IMG/VR virus record: IMGVR_UViG_3300046698_000529
Coordinates: 1 to 29,741 of that record
DNA from: a virus
Direction: 5' to 3' (one strand)
Length of the DNA: 29,741 bases
The translations under genes were made by a program, and so were the position numbers. Of the stretch, positions 15,198 through 21,835 are shown piece after piece (within the stretch, counting starts at the first letter, position 1; the number at the start of each line of letters is the position of its first letter). The notes beneath the pieces were generated by a model. It made no database searches, was not told where the DNA came from, and saw only the letters and a list, made by a program, of their open reading frames with translations.

Positions 15198-16253
15198 ATG
15201 GAAATACCACAAGATTATTTGATACAGAAATTTAAACAGATAGTATCTCATACTTCGTTTAATAAAATATCAAATGTGTATTTAGGAAGTTGTCCTGAAT
15301 GTAGAGATGGTAAATCAAAGAGGCGGCGTTTATATTATATTGTAAAAAATGATCGAGTTTTTTGCCATAATTGCCAAATTAACTTACCTATTATTACCTT
15401 TTTAATTCAGTATAGTCACCAAACATTCAAAGAGCTATTAGATGAAAGTAAAGAATATGACATACTGCCTTCCGATGTATCAAAAATTAATATTGTATCA
15501 CTAATAAAAAAAATTAGTCATACTCTTCCAGATGATTGTATTAATTTAACTGACAATGCTCAACTCAATTTTTATAAACATGATTTAGTTGTTCAAAAGG
15601 TATTAGAATATATTCATCTGCGAAGATTAGATACTGCATTATATCGACCTAAAACGTTTTGGTTAAGTTTGACTGATTTTATACATAAAAATCGATTAGT
15701 TATACCATTCTATGATGAGACAAATCAAATAGTGTTTTATCAGTCAAGAACTGTTATACCAGCTGAATGGAATGCTCCAAAATATCTATCAAAATCAAAT
15801 GGTGACCGGACATTATTTAATATAAACAAAATTGACTTAAGTTTGGATAAAATTTTTATAACAGAAGGTCCTATAAATGCATGTTTTCTTAAAAATTGTG
15901 TTGCGGTAGGTGGAATACAGGATGAATCAACATTTTCTCTAACACATATACAGGAAATGCAATTAAGTAAATATTTTGCGTATGAACGCATATGGTGCTT
16001 GGATTCTCAATGGATTGATGCGGCTAGTTATAGAAAAACACAGATTCTCATTGAGTTAGGATGTAACATGTTTATCTGGCCTGAAATCTATGGTAGACTC
16101 TTTAAAGACTTTAACGAAATGACAATAAAATTGAAGATTGATAGTATTCCACCTGATTTTATAATAAAAAACTCGTGTTCAGGAATGAGAGCACGAGTTT
16201 TGTTATCACAAATACCTAAACCTAAAAAGGTCTTACCCAATATAGCCACCTAA
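15198..16253 (+). CDS. 61: DNA primase (T4 gp61-like, DnaG/TOPRIM family)
   Basis: Makes RNA primers at the fork with the gp41-like helicase. The 351 aa compare with 342 in T4 gp61. The N-terminal zinc-binding domain has C32-x2-C35 (CPEC) and C56-x2-C59 (CHNC). The catalytic part has RLVIPFYDE, FYQSRT and YLSKSNG. The TOPRIM acidic motif is IFITEGPINACF (E223) and the WCLDSQWID strand has D269. It has its own promoter. The last 21 nt overlap, tail to tail, the end of the minus-strand gene at 16233, and a hairpin that reads as a terminator for the minus strand is embedded in its C-terminal coding part. Confidence 0.88.
   Translation: MEIPQDYLIQKFKQIVSHTSFNKISNVYLGSCPECRDGKSKRRRLYYIVKNDRVFCHNCQINLPIITFLIQYSHQTFKELLDESKEYDILPSDVSKINIVSLIKKISHTLPDDCINLTDNAQLNFYKHDLVVQKVLEYIHLRRLDTALYRPKTFWLSLTDFIHKNRLVIPFYDETNQIVFYQSRTVIPAEWNAPKYLSKSNGDRTLFNINKIDLSLDKIFITEGPINACFLKNCVAVGGIQDESTFSLTHIQEMQLSKYFAYERIWCLDSQWIDAASYRKTQILIELGCNMFIWPEIYGRLFKDFNEMTIKLKIDSIPPDFIIKNSCSGMRARVLLSQIPKPKKVLPNIAT
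16167..16202 (-). terminator. Intrinsic terminator for the minus-strand unit, inside the primase gene
   Basis: AAACTCGTG (16169-16177) pairs with CACGAGTTT (16192-16200); three inner pairs (one G-U) extend it to a 12-bp stem with an 8-nt loop. Read on the minus strand, the stem is followed by a run of six T, a standard intrinsic terminator 31 nt beyond the stop of the 16233-17138 gene. On the plus strand the T-run is shorter (TTTTG), so some bidirectional activity is possible. Confidence 0.72.
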
Positions 16254-17138
16254 CCACAATCGACGAAATCGATCATAACTTGGTTGACCATGATATGGTA
16301 AATTTACTGCTGTTATCGGAAATGTTAATGTTTGAGTTGTATTACTTACTGTTGCAGGTATACCTTCAATTAAACAAGTTGAAGACAACGTAATAACTAA
16401 AGTTGCTGCAAAATTACCTACAGCAGTTTCACCAACTTGGGCAGATAAACCTAATGTAAAACCAGTATTGGTAACTTTAAGAGGTAAAGATGCAAGATTT
16501 GTAGCATCGAGTGTCCAACATGCTCCTTCAGGCTCATATGGTGTTACATTATTAAATGTATAACCAGTAATAAAAGTTGTTACAGGTGAAGTAGTAGTAA
16601 AACCAATAGTAAGACCATCGTAAATTCCACTTGCGTTTGGTCCGAATGCAGACAATGATTTATTAATTGTTGAAACACCAGTATATGCTGATAATACAAC
16701 CGACGCTGTTGGACCATATGGTAAATCTACTGCTGTTAATGCAAATGACAATGTTTGAGATGTTGTTGTAACTGCCGATCTTGTCCATGCAGCACCAGTT
16801 AAACAAGTAGAACTTAAAGTAAAATCTAAAGTTGCTGCATAAGGACCTACTGAATATTCACCAACTTGAGCAGACAACCCTAATGTAAATCCTGTACTAG
16901 TAAATTGAAGAGGTAGAGATGCTAAACTTGATGCATCAAATGTCCAAATTGCTCCTTCTGGTGCATACGGCGTATTATTAGTAAAAGTATAGCCTGTTAT
17001 AAAAGCTGTTACTGGTGAAGCAAATGTAGTTACGATTGTAAGACCATCGTAAATTCCACTTGCATTTGGTCCGAATGCAGACAATTTATTGTTAATTGTT
17101 GAACTACCTGAATATGCAGATAATGTAATGAGTGCCAT
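16233..17138 (-). CDS. Beta-rich protein of two tandem 143-aa domains, probable virion or decoration protein
   Basis: The 301 aa consist of two copies of one domain with a 143-residue period. AFGPNASGIYDGLTI occurs at residues 21-35 and 164-178, and GFTLGLSAQVGE occurs in both. A short unrelated basic tail (residues 283-301) follows. The composition (Thr/Ser/Ala/Gly, almost no Lys or Glu) suits an extracellular beta-sandwich exposed on a virion, comparable in style to Hoc- or fibre-type decoration proteins, although no family match is claimed. The copies are near-identical at DNA level in places, so the duplication is recent. A late-type box (AATAAATA) lies 5 nt before the ATG. Confidence 0.75.
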   Translation of the reverse strand: MALITLSAYSGSSTINNKLSAFGPNASGIYDGLTIVTTFASPVTAFITGYTFTNNTPYAPEGAIWTFDASSLASLPLQFTSTGFTLGLSAQVGEYSVGPYAATLDFTLSSTCLTGAAWTRSAVTTTSQTLSFALTAVDLPYGPTASVVLSAYTGVSTINKSLSAFGPNASGIYDGLTIGFTTTSPVTTFITGYTFNNVTPYEPEGACWTLDATNLASLPLKVTNTGFTLGLSAQVGETAVGNFAATLVITLSSTCLIEGIPATVSNTTQTLTFPITAVNLPYHGQPSYDRFRRLWLGGYIG

Positions 17139-17143
17139 ATGAT

Positions 17144-17151
17144 TATTTATT
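17144..17151 (-). promoter_or_regulatory. Late-type promoter box AATAAATA (one mismatch)
   Basis: On the minus strand AATAAATA is followed by five nt (ATCAT) and the ATG at 17138. The spacing is identical to that of the exact TATAAATA boxes. Confidence 0.5.
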
Positions 17152-17167
17152 CTTTTTTATGTTAAAA

Positions 17168-17587
17168 TTATATACTTGTGTCAGCAGACATTAAATGTCC
17201 TTTTAAAGATTCTGCTAATCCGCTCAAATCTTGTGCAATACGAGAAATTTTCTTTGTTTCACTTCGTGCAATAGGTGAAAATACTGTATCACATTCTGCT
17301 GAATTAAGACGGCTTTGAATTGAATCACTATCTAATCCATTTAGCTTATCAACAAACTGTTCAACTTCAATAATCCATTGTTGCAACTGTTTCAATTGTT
17401 CAGTTGTTTGCTTAATCTTGTAATTCATTTCAGGATTAGGCGGAGTATCAAAAGTTCGAGGATTCGTTCCTGGTTCAAGTGTTTTCTGAAAAGCTTGTAC
17501 ATCTGTAATAGGTTCAGCAGATGTTTCTTCTATTTTTCTTGCCTCTGATACCAAGATATCTGTAAATTTACGTTCAAAAGTCACCAT
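17168..17587 (-). CDS. Hypothetical late helical protein (139 aa)
   Basis: A helical protein with a Gln/Leu/Ile heptad-like stretch (KIKQTTEQLKQLQQWIIEVE, about residues 56-75) and a second C-terminal helix pair, joined by a Pro-rich segment. It has no signal peptide or catalytic motif. The perfect late box 5 nt before its ATG suggests a virion or assembly role. It is first in a two-gene minus-strand unit that ends at the terminator near 16167. Confidence 0.65.
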   Translation of the reverse strand: MVTFERKFTDILVSEARKIEETSAEPITDVQAFQKTLEPGTNPRTFDTPPNPEMNYKIKQTTEQLKQLQQWIIEVEQFVDKLNGLDSDSIQSRLNSAECDTVFSPIARSETKKISRIAQDLSGLAESLKGHLMSADTSI

Positions 17588-17592
17588 GTAAT

Positions 17593-17600
17593 TATTTATA
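17593..17600 (-). promoter_or_regulatory. T4-type late promoter box TATAAATA
   Basis: On the minus strand TATAAATA is followed by five nt (ATTAC) and the ATG at 17587. It lies in a 38-nt divergent gap before the plus-strand gene at 17626. Confidence 0.65.
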
Positions 17601-17625
17601 CTATTTCTATTAAATATTTACATCA

Positions 17626-18006
17626 ATGAGCATTACATTTGATGATTTAATTAAAGAAGATACAGCTAGTGGAGGTGGAGGCGTACTTCGACCTCATCCA
17701 ATTACTCTATTAGACTTAGCTGGAATAGCAAGTAAGATACAACAAACAGATGGAACTGCACCTAAAACATTACCTTACCCAGGACAGTTTTTACTTGAAG
17801 AAATAGCAGATGTTTATATTGCTGCTGGAAAAGTACATGCACGTTTATTAGAGCTTGAAAAAAATGCTTTAGTTGCAAATAGTGTAACAGCAAAAAAGAA
17901 AATCCAAAGAGTTATTTGTTCACTCTACTCCATTAAAAAGCTTTGTAAAATTATGGGTACTCAACTTGATAGTCTTTCTATTGATAAACAAAAAGTTGGT
18001 TCATAA
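17626..18006 (+). CDS. Hypothetical helical protein (126 aa)
   Basis: A Gly-rich N-terminal segment (SGGGGVL) is followed by helices (FLLEEIADVYIAAGKVHARLL and KIQRVICSLYSIKKLCKIM). It is the first gene of a plus-strand cassette between two minus-strand late blocks. No clear promoter is seen in the short divergent gap. Function not recognised. Confidence 0.62.
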   Translation: MSITFDDLIKEDTASGGGGVLRPHPITLLDLAGIASKIQQTDGTAPKTLPYPGQFLLEEIADVYIAAGKVHARLLELEKNALVANSVTAKKKIQRVICSLYSIKKLCKIMGTQLDSLSIDKQKVGS

Positions 18007-18009
18007 AAT
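17981..18009 (+). promoter_or_regulatory. Sigma70-like promoter, leaderless spacing
   Basis: TTGATA (17981-17986), 17 nt, TAAAAT (18004-18009), then 5 nt (ACTAT) to the ATG at 18015. It lies within the end of the upstream gene. Confidence 0.45.
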
Positions 18010-18014
18010 ACTAT

Positions 18015-18461
18015 ATGGTACGTATTTTAATTTCATTACTAATAACATTATTTGTTAGTGTTGCTTTTGGTCTTAGTGCATACTTCTTTAAAATAACATT
18101 TTGGGGAACTACTATTTTTACATTTTTTCTACAAATTTTATTTTTTTATTGTTGGAATAGCTGGCAACAAACGAAATTACTTTTAAAAGCAGAGCTAATT
18201 GAAAATGAAAGAATAATTGAATTAGGAAAACAAGGAGCTGTTATTACGTGTGCATTTTGTAAGCATCCAAATTTTACACTTTTACGCTTTGATATTAATA
18301 ACGAATTAAAATGTGAAAAATGTAATAAGATTAGTTCAATTTACATTAATATTGAAGCAGTACAGCAAACAATACCTATTGCAAATATTCAAGCAGCACA
18401 ATTATCACAAGAACAAATGGATAAATTAGCAGATGATATAATAATTGAAAATAAACTATAA
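18015..18461 (+). CDS. Membrane protein with cytosolic zinc ribbon (148 aa)
   Basis: Two hydrophobic segments (about residues 4-24 and 30-47) make a membrane hairpin. A charged linker helix follows, then a zinc ribbon with CAFC at 79-82 and CEKC at 100-103, and a Gln-rich acidic tail. With both ends probably cytosolic, it could anchor a nucleic-acid- or protein-binding ribbon at the inner membrane. No named family is recognised. Its stop overlaps the next start (ATAATG region). Confidence 0.65.
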   Translation: MVRILISLLITLFVSVAFGLSAYFFKITFWGTTIFTFFLQILFFYCWNSWQQTKLLLKAELIENERIIELGKQGAVITCAFCKHPNFTLLRFDINNELKCEKCNKISSIYINIEAVQQTIPIANIQAAQLSQEQMDKLADDIIIENKL

Positions 18462-18940
18462 TGGAATTACCTAATCTACCAACATTTATACCAGAACGAA
18501 TTTTAGCTCTTCCACAAACTCGAGAAGCTTCTTCTATTCAACCAATAGGCGAACAACATACTTTTCCTGATTTTGAAGTTGCAAATAAAATAATTAGACA
18601 ACTTTGGGAAATTGGGAAATATCAATATAACGATGCATATAAAATTGGAACAAGTTATCATGGTCTTGAATTTGATGCGCCTTATATTGAATTAATATCT
18701 GCAGTTTTAAATCTTATTTTTACAAGTCTTAAGGAACAGTTATCAAAAAATATTACTGATATAGTTGAACGTCAAAAACAACTTATCATTATTAATTCAA
18801 TTCAAAAAATAACACAAGCTAATTTAGACTTGTTAAAGAATTTTGATTTACAAAATATTGATAAAAATATAATCTTAGCTACACTTTCAGGTTATATTAA
18901 TAACTTAACAGGTATTACAGTAGAAAAATTTAAAAAATAA
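18461..18940 (+). CDS. Hypothetical protein (159 aa)
   Basis: A Pro-rich N-terminal third (residues 1-40) is followed by a long helical region rich in Ile, Leu, Lys and Gln (residues 85-159), perhaps a coiled coil. It overlaps the preceding stop codon by one base, suggesting coupled translation with the membrane zinc-ribbon protein and possibly a common complex. Function unknown. Confidence 0.62.
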   Translation: MELPNLPTFIPERILALPQTREASSIQPIGEQHTFPDFEVANKIIRQLWEIGKYQYNDAYKIGTSYHGLEFDAPYIELISAVLNLIFTSLKEQLSKNITDIVERQKQLIIINSIQKITQANLDLLKNFDLQNIDKNIILATLSGYINNLTGITVEKFKK

Positions 18941-18943
18941 AGC

Positions 18944-18975
18944 TTGTAATTTATTAATTTATCCCTTATTATACA
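18944..18975 (+). promoter_or_regulatory. Sigma70-like promoter (short leader)
   Basis: TTGTAA (18944-18949), 17 nt, TATTAT (18967-18972), with TATACA overlapping at 18970-18975. The ATG is at 18984, 8 to 11 nt after the box. It shares the CTTG start of the other copies but allows a leader of a few nt. Confidence 0.5.
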
Positions 18976-18983
18976 TTTGTTAT

Positions 18984-19295
18984 ATGAAAGATGTAAAAGA
19001 AAAGGCTAAAAAGCTGTTTGTAAGAATTAACACACCCACTGATGATATTTTTCAAATGTCTGTATTTGAATATTCACGTTGGTTAACACTAATGGATGCA
19101 GTAGTTATTATTGATCGGGGTGCAAACCGATTAAAAATTGATTTAGATTCATCTCAAGTTGATTGGATTCAACCTATTGCAATTGAAAAGTATATTAGGA
19201 ATCGATACGAAGATATTCTAAATGATTTAATGCAAGATTCAGAGTTTTTAAAGGAGACAACATGTATTTCATTACCGGAAGTAAATTTACAGTAG
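18984..19295 (+). CDS. Hypothetical protein (103 aa)
   Basis: An alpha/beta protein beginning with a basic helix (MKDVKEKAKKLF), then a segment with WLTLMDAVVIIDRG and a C-terminal acidic helix (EDILNDLMQDSEFL). No motif recognised. The last 34 nt overlap the next gene, whose Shine-Dalgarno lies inside this one. Confidence 0.6.
   Translation: MKDVKEKAKKLFVRINTPTDDIFQMSVFEYSRWLTLMDAVVIIDRGANRLKIDLDSSQVDWIQPIAIEKYIRNRYEDILNDLMQDSEFLKETTCISLPEVNLQ
19251..19256 (+). promoter_or_regulatory. Strong Shine-Dalgarno AAGGAG for the 19262 gene
   Basis: AAGGAG with a 5-nt spacer to ATG 19262. It is one of the very few strong ribosome sites in the window, and it serves an internal cistron. Confidence 0.7.
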
Positions 19296-19585
19296 TATTA
19301 ACTACTCCACAACAAAAAACACATGCTGTTACAAATATTACTAGCAGTGTATCAACTAACAAACGCATAGATGAATTTGAGTGTGGAAAAACATACACTA
19401 TAGATTATATAAAATTTAATAGAGATAAAATTCCTCCTACATTTACATACAATTTTAGTAGTTCAAAAACTTCTATATTTAAAAAAGAATTTACAACTAC
19501 TGCTATTGCAGATGAATATATTAGTAAATTATCTAATATTATTTTACCAGATTATAAAAATTTCTATCAAAAGAGAAATGATTAA
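19262..19585 (+). CDS. Hypothetical protein (107 aa)
   Basis: Thr/Ser-rich, beta-strand-forming first half (YFITGSKFTVVLTT, CGKTYTIDYIKF) and a C-terminal helix. The start is fixed by the AAGGAG at 19251-19256. Function unknown. Confidence 0.6.
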   Translation: MYFITGSKFTVVLTTPQQKTHAVTNITSSVSTNKRIDEFECGKTYTIDYIKFNRDKIPPTFTYNFSSSKTSIFKKEFTTTAIADEYISKLSNIILPDYKNFYQKRND

Positions 19586-19589
19586 TAGT

Positions 19590-19733
19590 ATGAAAATATT
19601 TTTTGGTTATATTCGCCAATTTGTTGAAATTTTGTTTGATTCTGATAAGACATCAGATAGATTATATGTTTTAATTAGCTGTAGGAACCATATACATCGT
19701 CTACACCACCCGCAGAATTGTAATCAAATATAG
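19590..19733 (+). CDS. Small ORF (47 aa), 3' end antisense to a late gene
   Basis: Begins MKIFFGYIRQFVEILFDSD, a plausible amphipathic start. From about residue 28 onward the sequence (SCRNHIHRLHHPQNC) is read from the antisense of the minus-strand gene that ends at 19675. An alternative ATG at 19578 would add four residues. This looks like a small gene whose original end was lost at the boundary between cassettes, or a chance extension. Confidence 0.4.
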   Translation: MKIFFGYIRQFVEILFDSDKTSDRLYVLISCRNHIHRLHHPQNCNQI

Positions 19734-20376
19734 TTCGCGCATAATCATCTGCTGATTCACCTGGATAAGCTTTTACATTAGTAGGAGGATTTTCACCTCC
19801 AGATAATCTTCCAAAGAAAGTATTATCATATACTTGATCAGTAGCTGCTTCTGCACTAACTCCAGGCTCAAAGGTATATTCATAACGTTTGGCTTTGATT
19901 AACCAAACCATGTGCGCCATTAATTGATTAGTTTGAGTTATCTCTTCATCTAAACGTTCTGTAATCTCAAACATTTTACCATTCCTACCACCAGGTCGGT
20001 CTTCACCAAATTCAGATAATTGAAATACATCACCTGATTTAGGTTCTGCACTAAGACCAAACACATCACGAAACCCAGTAATAGGAATAACCATAGTAGT
20101 AAAATCATCTCCTAATAAAGCCCATTGAGAAAACATTTGTGTTTGACTTAAATTTACTAAAGCTATGATGGGTAAAGGATCAGAAAAAACTGCAGGCGGA
20201 TCTTCCCCATACGACGCGTCCATTCCAGATAAAGAAAAATTACTTACATAATACAATATCTGTTGTCCGTATTGATTACATTGTTCAGTCCACCAGATAT
20301 TAAACAAAGCTACTTCACATCCAGTAACACTTTTATCTAGATAACGAACACCAGTTGTATAAAAATTACTTGACAT
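19675..20376 (-). CDS. Virion neck-like protein (possible T4 gp14 counterpart)
   Basis: A 233-aa acidic protein with no membrane segment. Segments recall the order of the gp14 neck (head-completion) family: ILYYVSNFSLSG, YGEDPPAVFSDPL, the EPKSGDVFQLSEFGEDRPGG region, FEITERLDE, and a strand ending YEYTFEPG. A GD..F.L... FEI... sequence after a GEDP segment is what I base this on, and it is a weak match. I choose ATG 20376 over GTG/ATG 20403 because it removes most of the overlap with the LRR gene upstream. It is the last gene of the minus-strand virion block. Confidence 0.6.
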   Translation of the reverse strand: MSSNFYTTGVRYLDKSVTGCEVALFNIWWTEQCNQYGQQILYYVSNFSLSGMDASYGEDPPAVFSDPLPIIALVNLSQTQMFSQWALLGDDFTTMVIPITGFRDVFGLSAEPKSGDVFQLSEFGEDRPGGRNGKMFEITERLDEEITQTNQLMAHMVWLIKAKRYEYTFEPGVSAEAATDQVYDNTFFGRLSGGENPPTNVKAYPGESADDYARTIFDYNSAGGVDDVYGSYS

Positions 20377-20378
20377 AA

Positions 20379-21809
20379 TTATTTTTCTTTTGTTAAGCAC
20401 CATCCACCTAAACTAGAATTCCAATGTAGTTTTATTCCTGTTTTACCTAGAAGACGTGATTGATCTTTTCCTGCGTTTCGAATATCATACTTTTGAGAAA
20501 TATATCCTAAATCTTGTGGAGTAAGAACTCTTGTTGCATCTCCTTCTTTTCTGCCTCTTAAATCTTCTACTTTTTCATTATCTGAAGGATCTATCTTATG
20601 CATAGTAGGAACAAGATTTTGATGTAATCTTGTTTGCCCAGTAAATCCACGTTGTTGACGTGTACCTCTTTTCTTTTTAAAGAAGTCTTTAAAGCTTATT
20701 ATTCCTTGAGAGGCTATTTCATTTAATATATTTTCAAATGCTTCAGTTATATTTTTCTTCTTCATTTTTTGATTTTTATAAAATTGTGTTAATTTATTAA
20801 TTTCAGCTTGTTTTAATTTTGGATTGCTATGACAGAAAAAACTTTTTCCTACCTTTGAAGGTGCTCCTTGAAGTGACGTGAGCTGATTGTAAGAACAGAA
20901 AAAACCTCCTCCTACCTCCGAAGGTGCTCCTTGAAGTGATGTGAGCTGATTGTCAGAACAGTAAAAATCACCTCTTACCTTCGAGGGTGCTCCTTGAAGT
21001 GACGTGAGCTGATTGTTAAAACAGTTAAAAACTCCTCTTACCTCCGAAGGTGCTCCTTGAAGTGACGTGAGCTGATTGCTAGAACAATCAAAATATCCTT
21101 CTACTTTTCCAAACTTAAATGGAAGCTCCTTCAGCTTCATTTCAGATAGATTTACATCTCCATCTATATCTACACTTCCATCAGGATTAATAGTGTGCTT
21201 GTGCTGTAATAGCCATTTATCCCAATCCATTTCATTTGTGAAAATAATATTTTTCGGAATGTTATACTGCTTTAACAGTGCAGTGAATTTTTGCACTGAA
21301 ATTATTTCATCTAATTCATTATATACTTCTTTAGAAGAATTATTCTGATAAACGGCCACAGCTAATTTATGTGTATTATTCTTCGGTAATATGAAGTAGA
21401 ATTTTGTACCCTTCTCTGTATAACTCTTCCAGTGCTCAATAACATTTCCGCTTATGCACCATTTCGTCCCTGCTCCGTATTTCTTCGATGCTTCAAAAGT
21501 GTTAGGGCAGACAATCGTGCAAAATTCATTCTCAAATACTCTTTCAACATCTCCTTCTGTACGTTTAATAGCAGACTTCTGTTCGTGTTTTTTGCTTTTA
21601 CTATCAACAAAAGCTTTAAATTCGTTGAAAGGCTTCTTAATCCATGGAGAAATATCTGCTTCTGATCCTTTTAGAAAGTTACGTTGTTTTAATATCTTGA
21701 ATGTGTCGATGTATTGTTCAATAGTATCAGTGTTTGCTTCTTCTTTCCAGTGAGTGAAAGCATCATCAAAGACAGATTCAAGAAGATAAAAATTTTTAAA
21801 GGTGTACAT
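20379..21809 (-). CDS. Three-part protein with four 21-aa leucine-rich repeats (476 aa)
   Basis: N-terminal part (residues 1-235) contains FCTIVCPNTFEA and KYGAGTKWCISGN, a Cys/Trp motif I have seen associated with phage LRR proteins but cannot assign. Residues 239-327 hold four near-identical repeats of 21 aa with the core NQLTSLQGAPSxV, encoded by 63-bp DNA repeats. The C-terminal part (345-476) is basic, with RKEGDATRVLTPQDLGY and HWNSSLGGWCLTKEK. The repeats suggest a binding surface that can vary by recombination. The gene sits between the tail spike and neck-like genes, so it is probably late, either virion-bound or directed at a host protein. Confidence 0.75.
   Translation of the reverse strand: MYTFKNFYLLESVFDDAFTHWKEEANTDTIEQYIDTFKILKQRNFLKGSEADISPWIKKPFNEFKAFVDSKSKKHEQKSAIKRTEGDVERVFENEFCTIVCPNTFEASKKYGAGTKWCISGNVIEHWKSYTEKGTKFYFILPKNNTHKLAVAVYQNNSSKEVYNELDEIISVQKFTALLKQYNIPKNIIFTNEMDWDKWLLQHKHTINPDGSVDIDGDVNLSEMKLKELPFKFGKVEGYFDCSSNQLTSLQGAPSEVRGVFNCFNNQLTSLQGAPSKVRGDFYCSDNQLTSLQGAPSEVGGGFFCSYNQLTSLQGAPSKVGKSFFCHSNPKLKQAEINKLTQFYKNQKMKKKNITEAFENILNEIASQGIISFKDFFKKKRGTRQQRGFTGQTRLHQNLVPTMHKIDPSDNEKVEDLRGRKEGDATRVLTPQDLGYISQKYDIRNAGKDQSRLLGKTGIKLHWNSSLGGWCLTKEK
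20866..21117 (-). repeat. Tandem 63-bp coding repeats (LRR array)
   Basis: The motif complementary to AGTGACGTGAGCTGATTG recurs every 63 bp (the CTGATTG core begins at 20883, 20946, 21009 and 21072). It encodes four 21-residue leucine-rich repeats. The high DNA identity between units points to recent expansion and potential copy-number change. Confidence 0.88.
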
Positions 21810-21835
21810 TTTATAACTAATTTAACATATTATGA

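Noticed and set aside
20866-21117. CRISPR array
   Set aside because: The 63-bp repeats are contiguous, in frame and code for leucine-rich repeats, with no spacers.
21076-21753. Plus-strand open frames opposite the LRR gene
   Set aside because: They are antisense shadows of a gene with clear repeats and motifs, and have no start signal.
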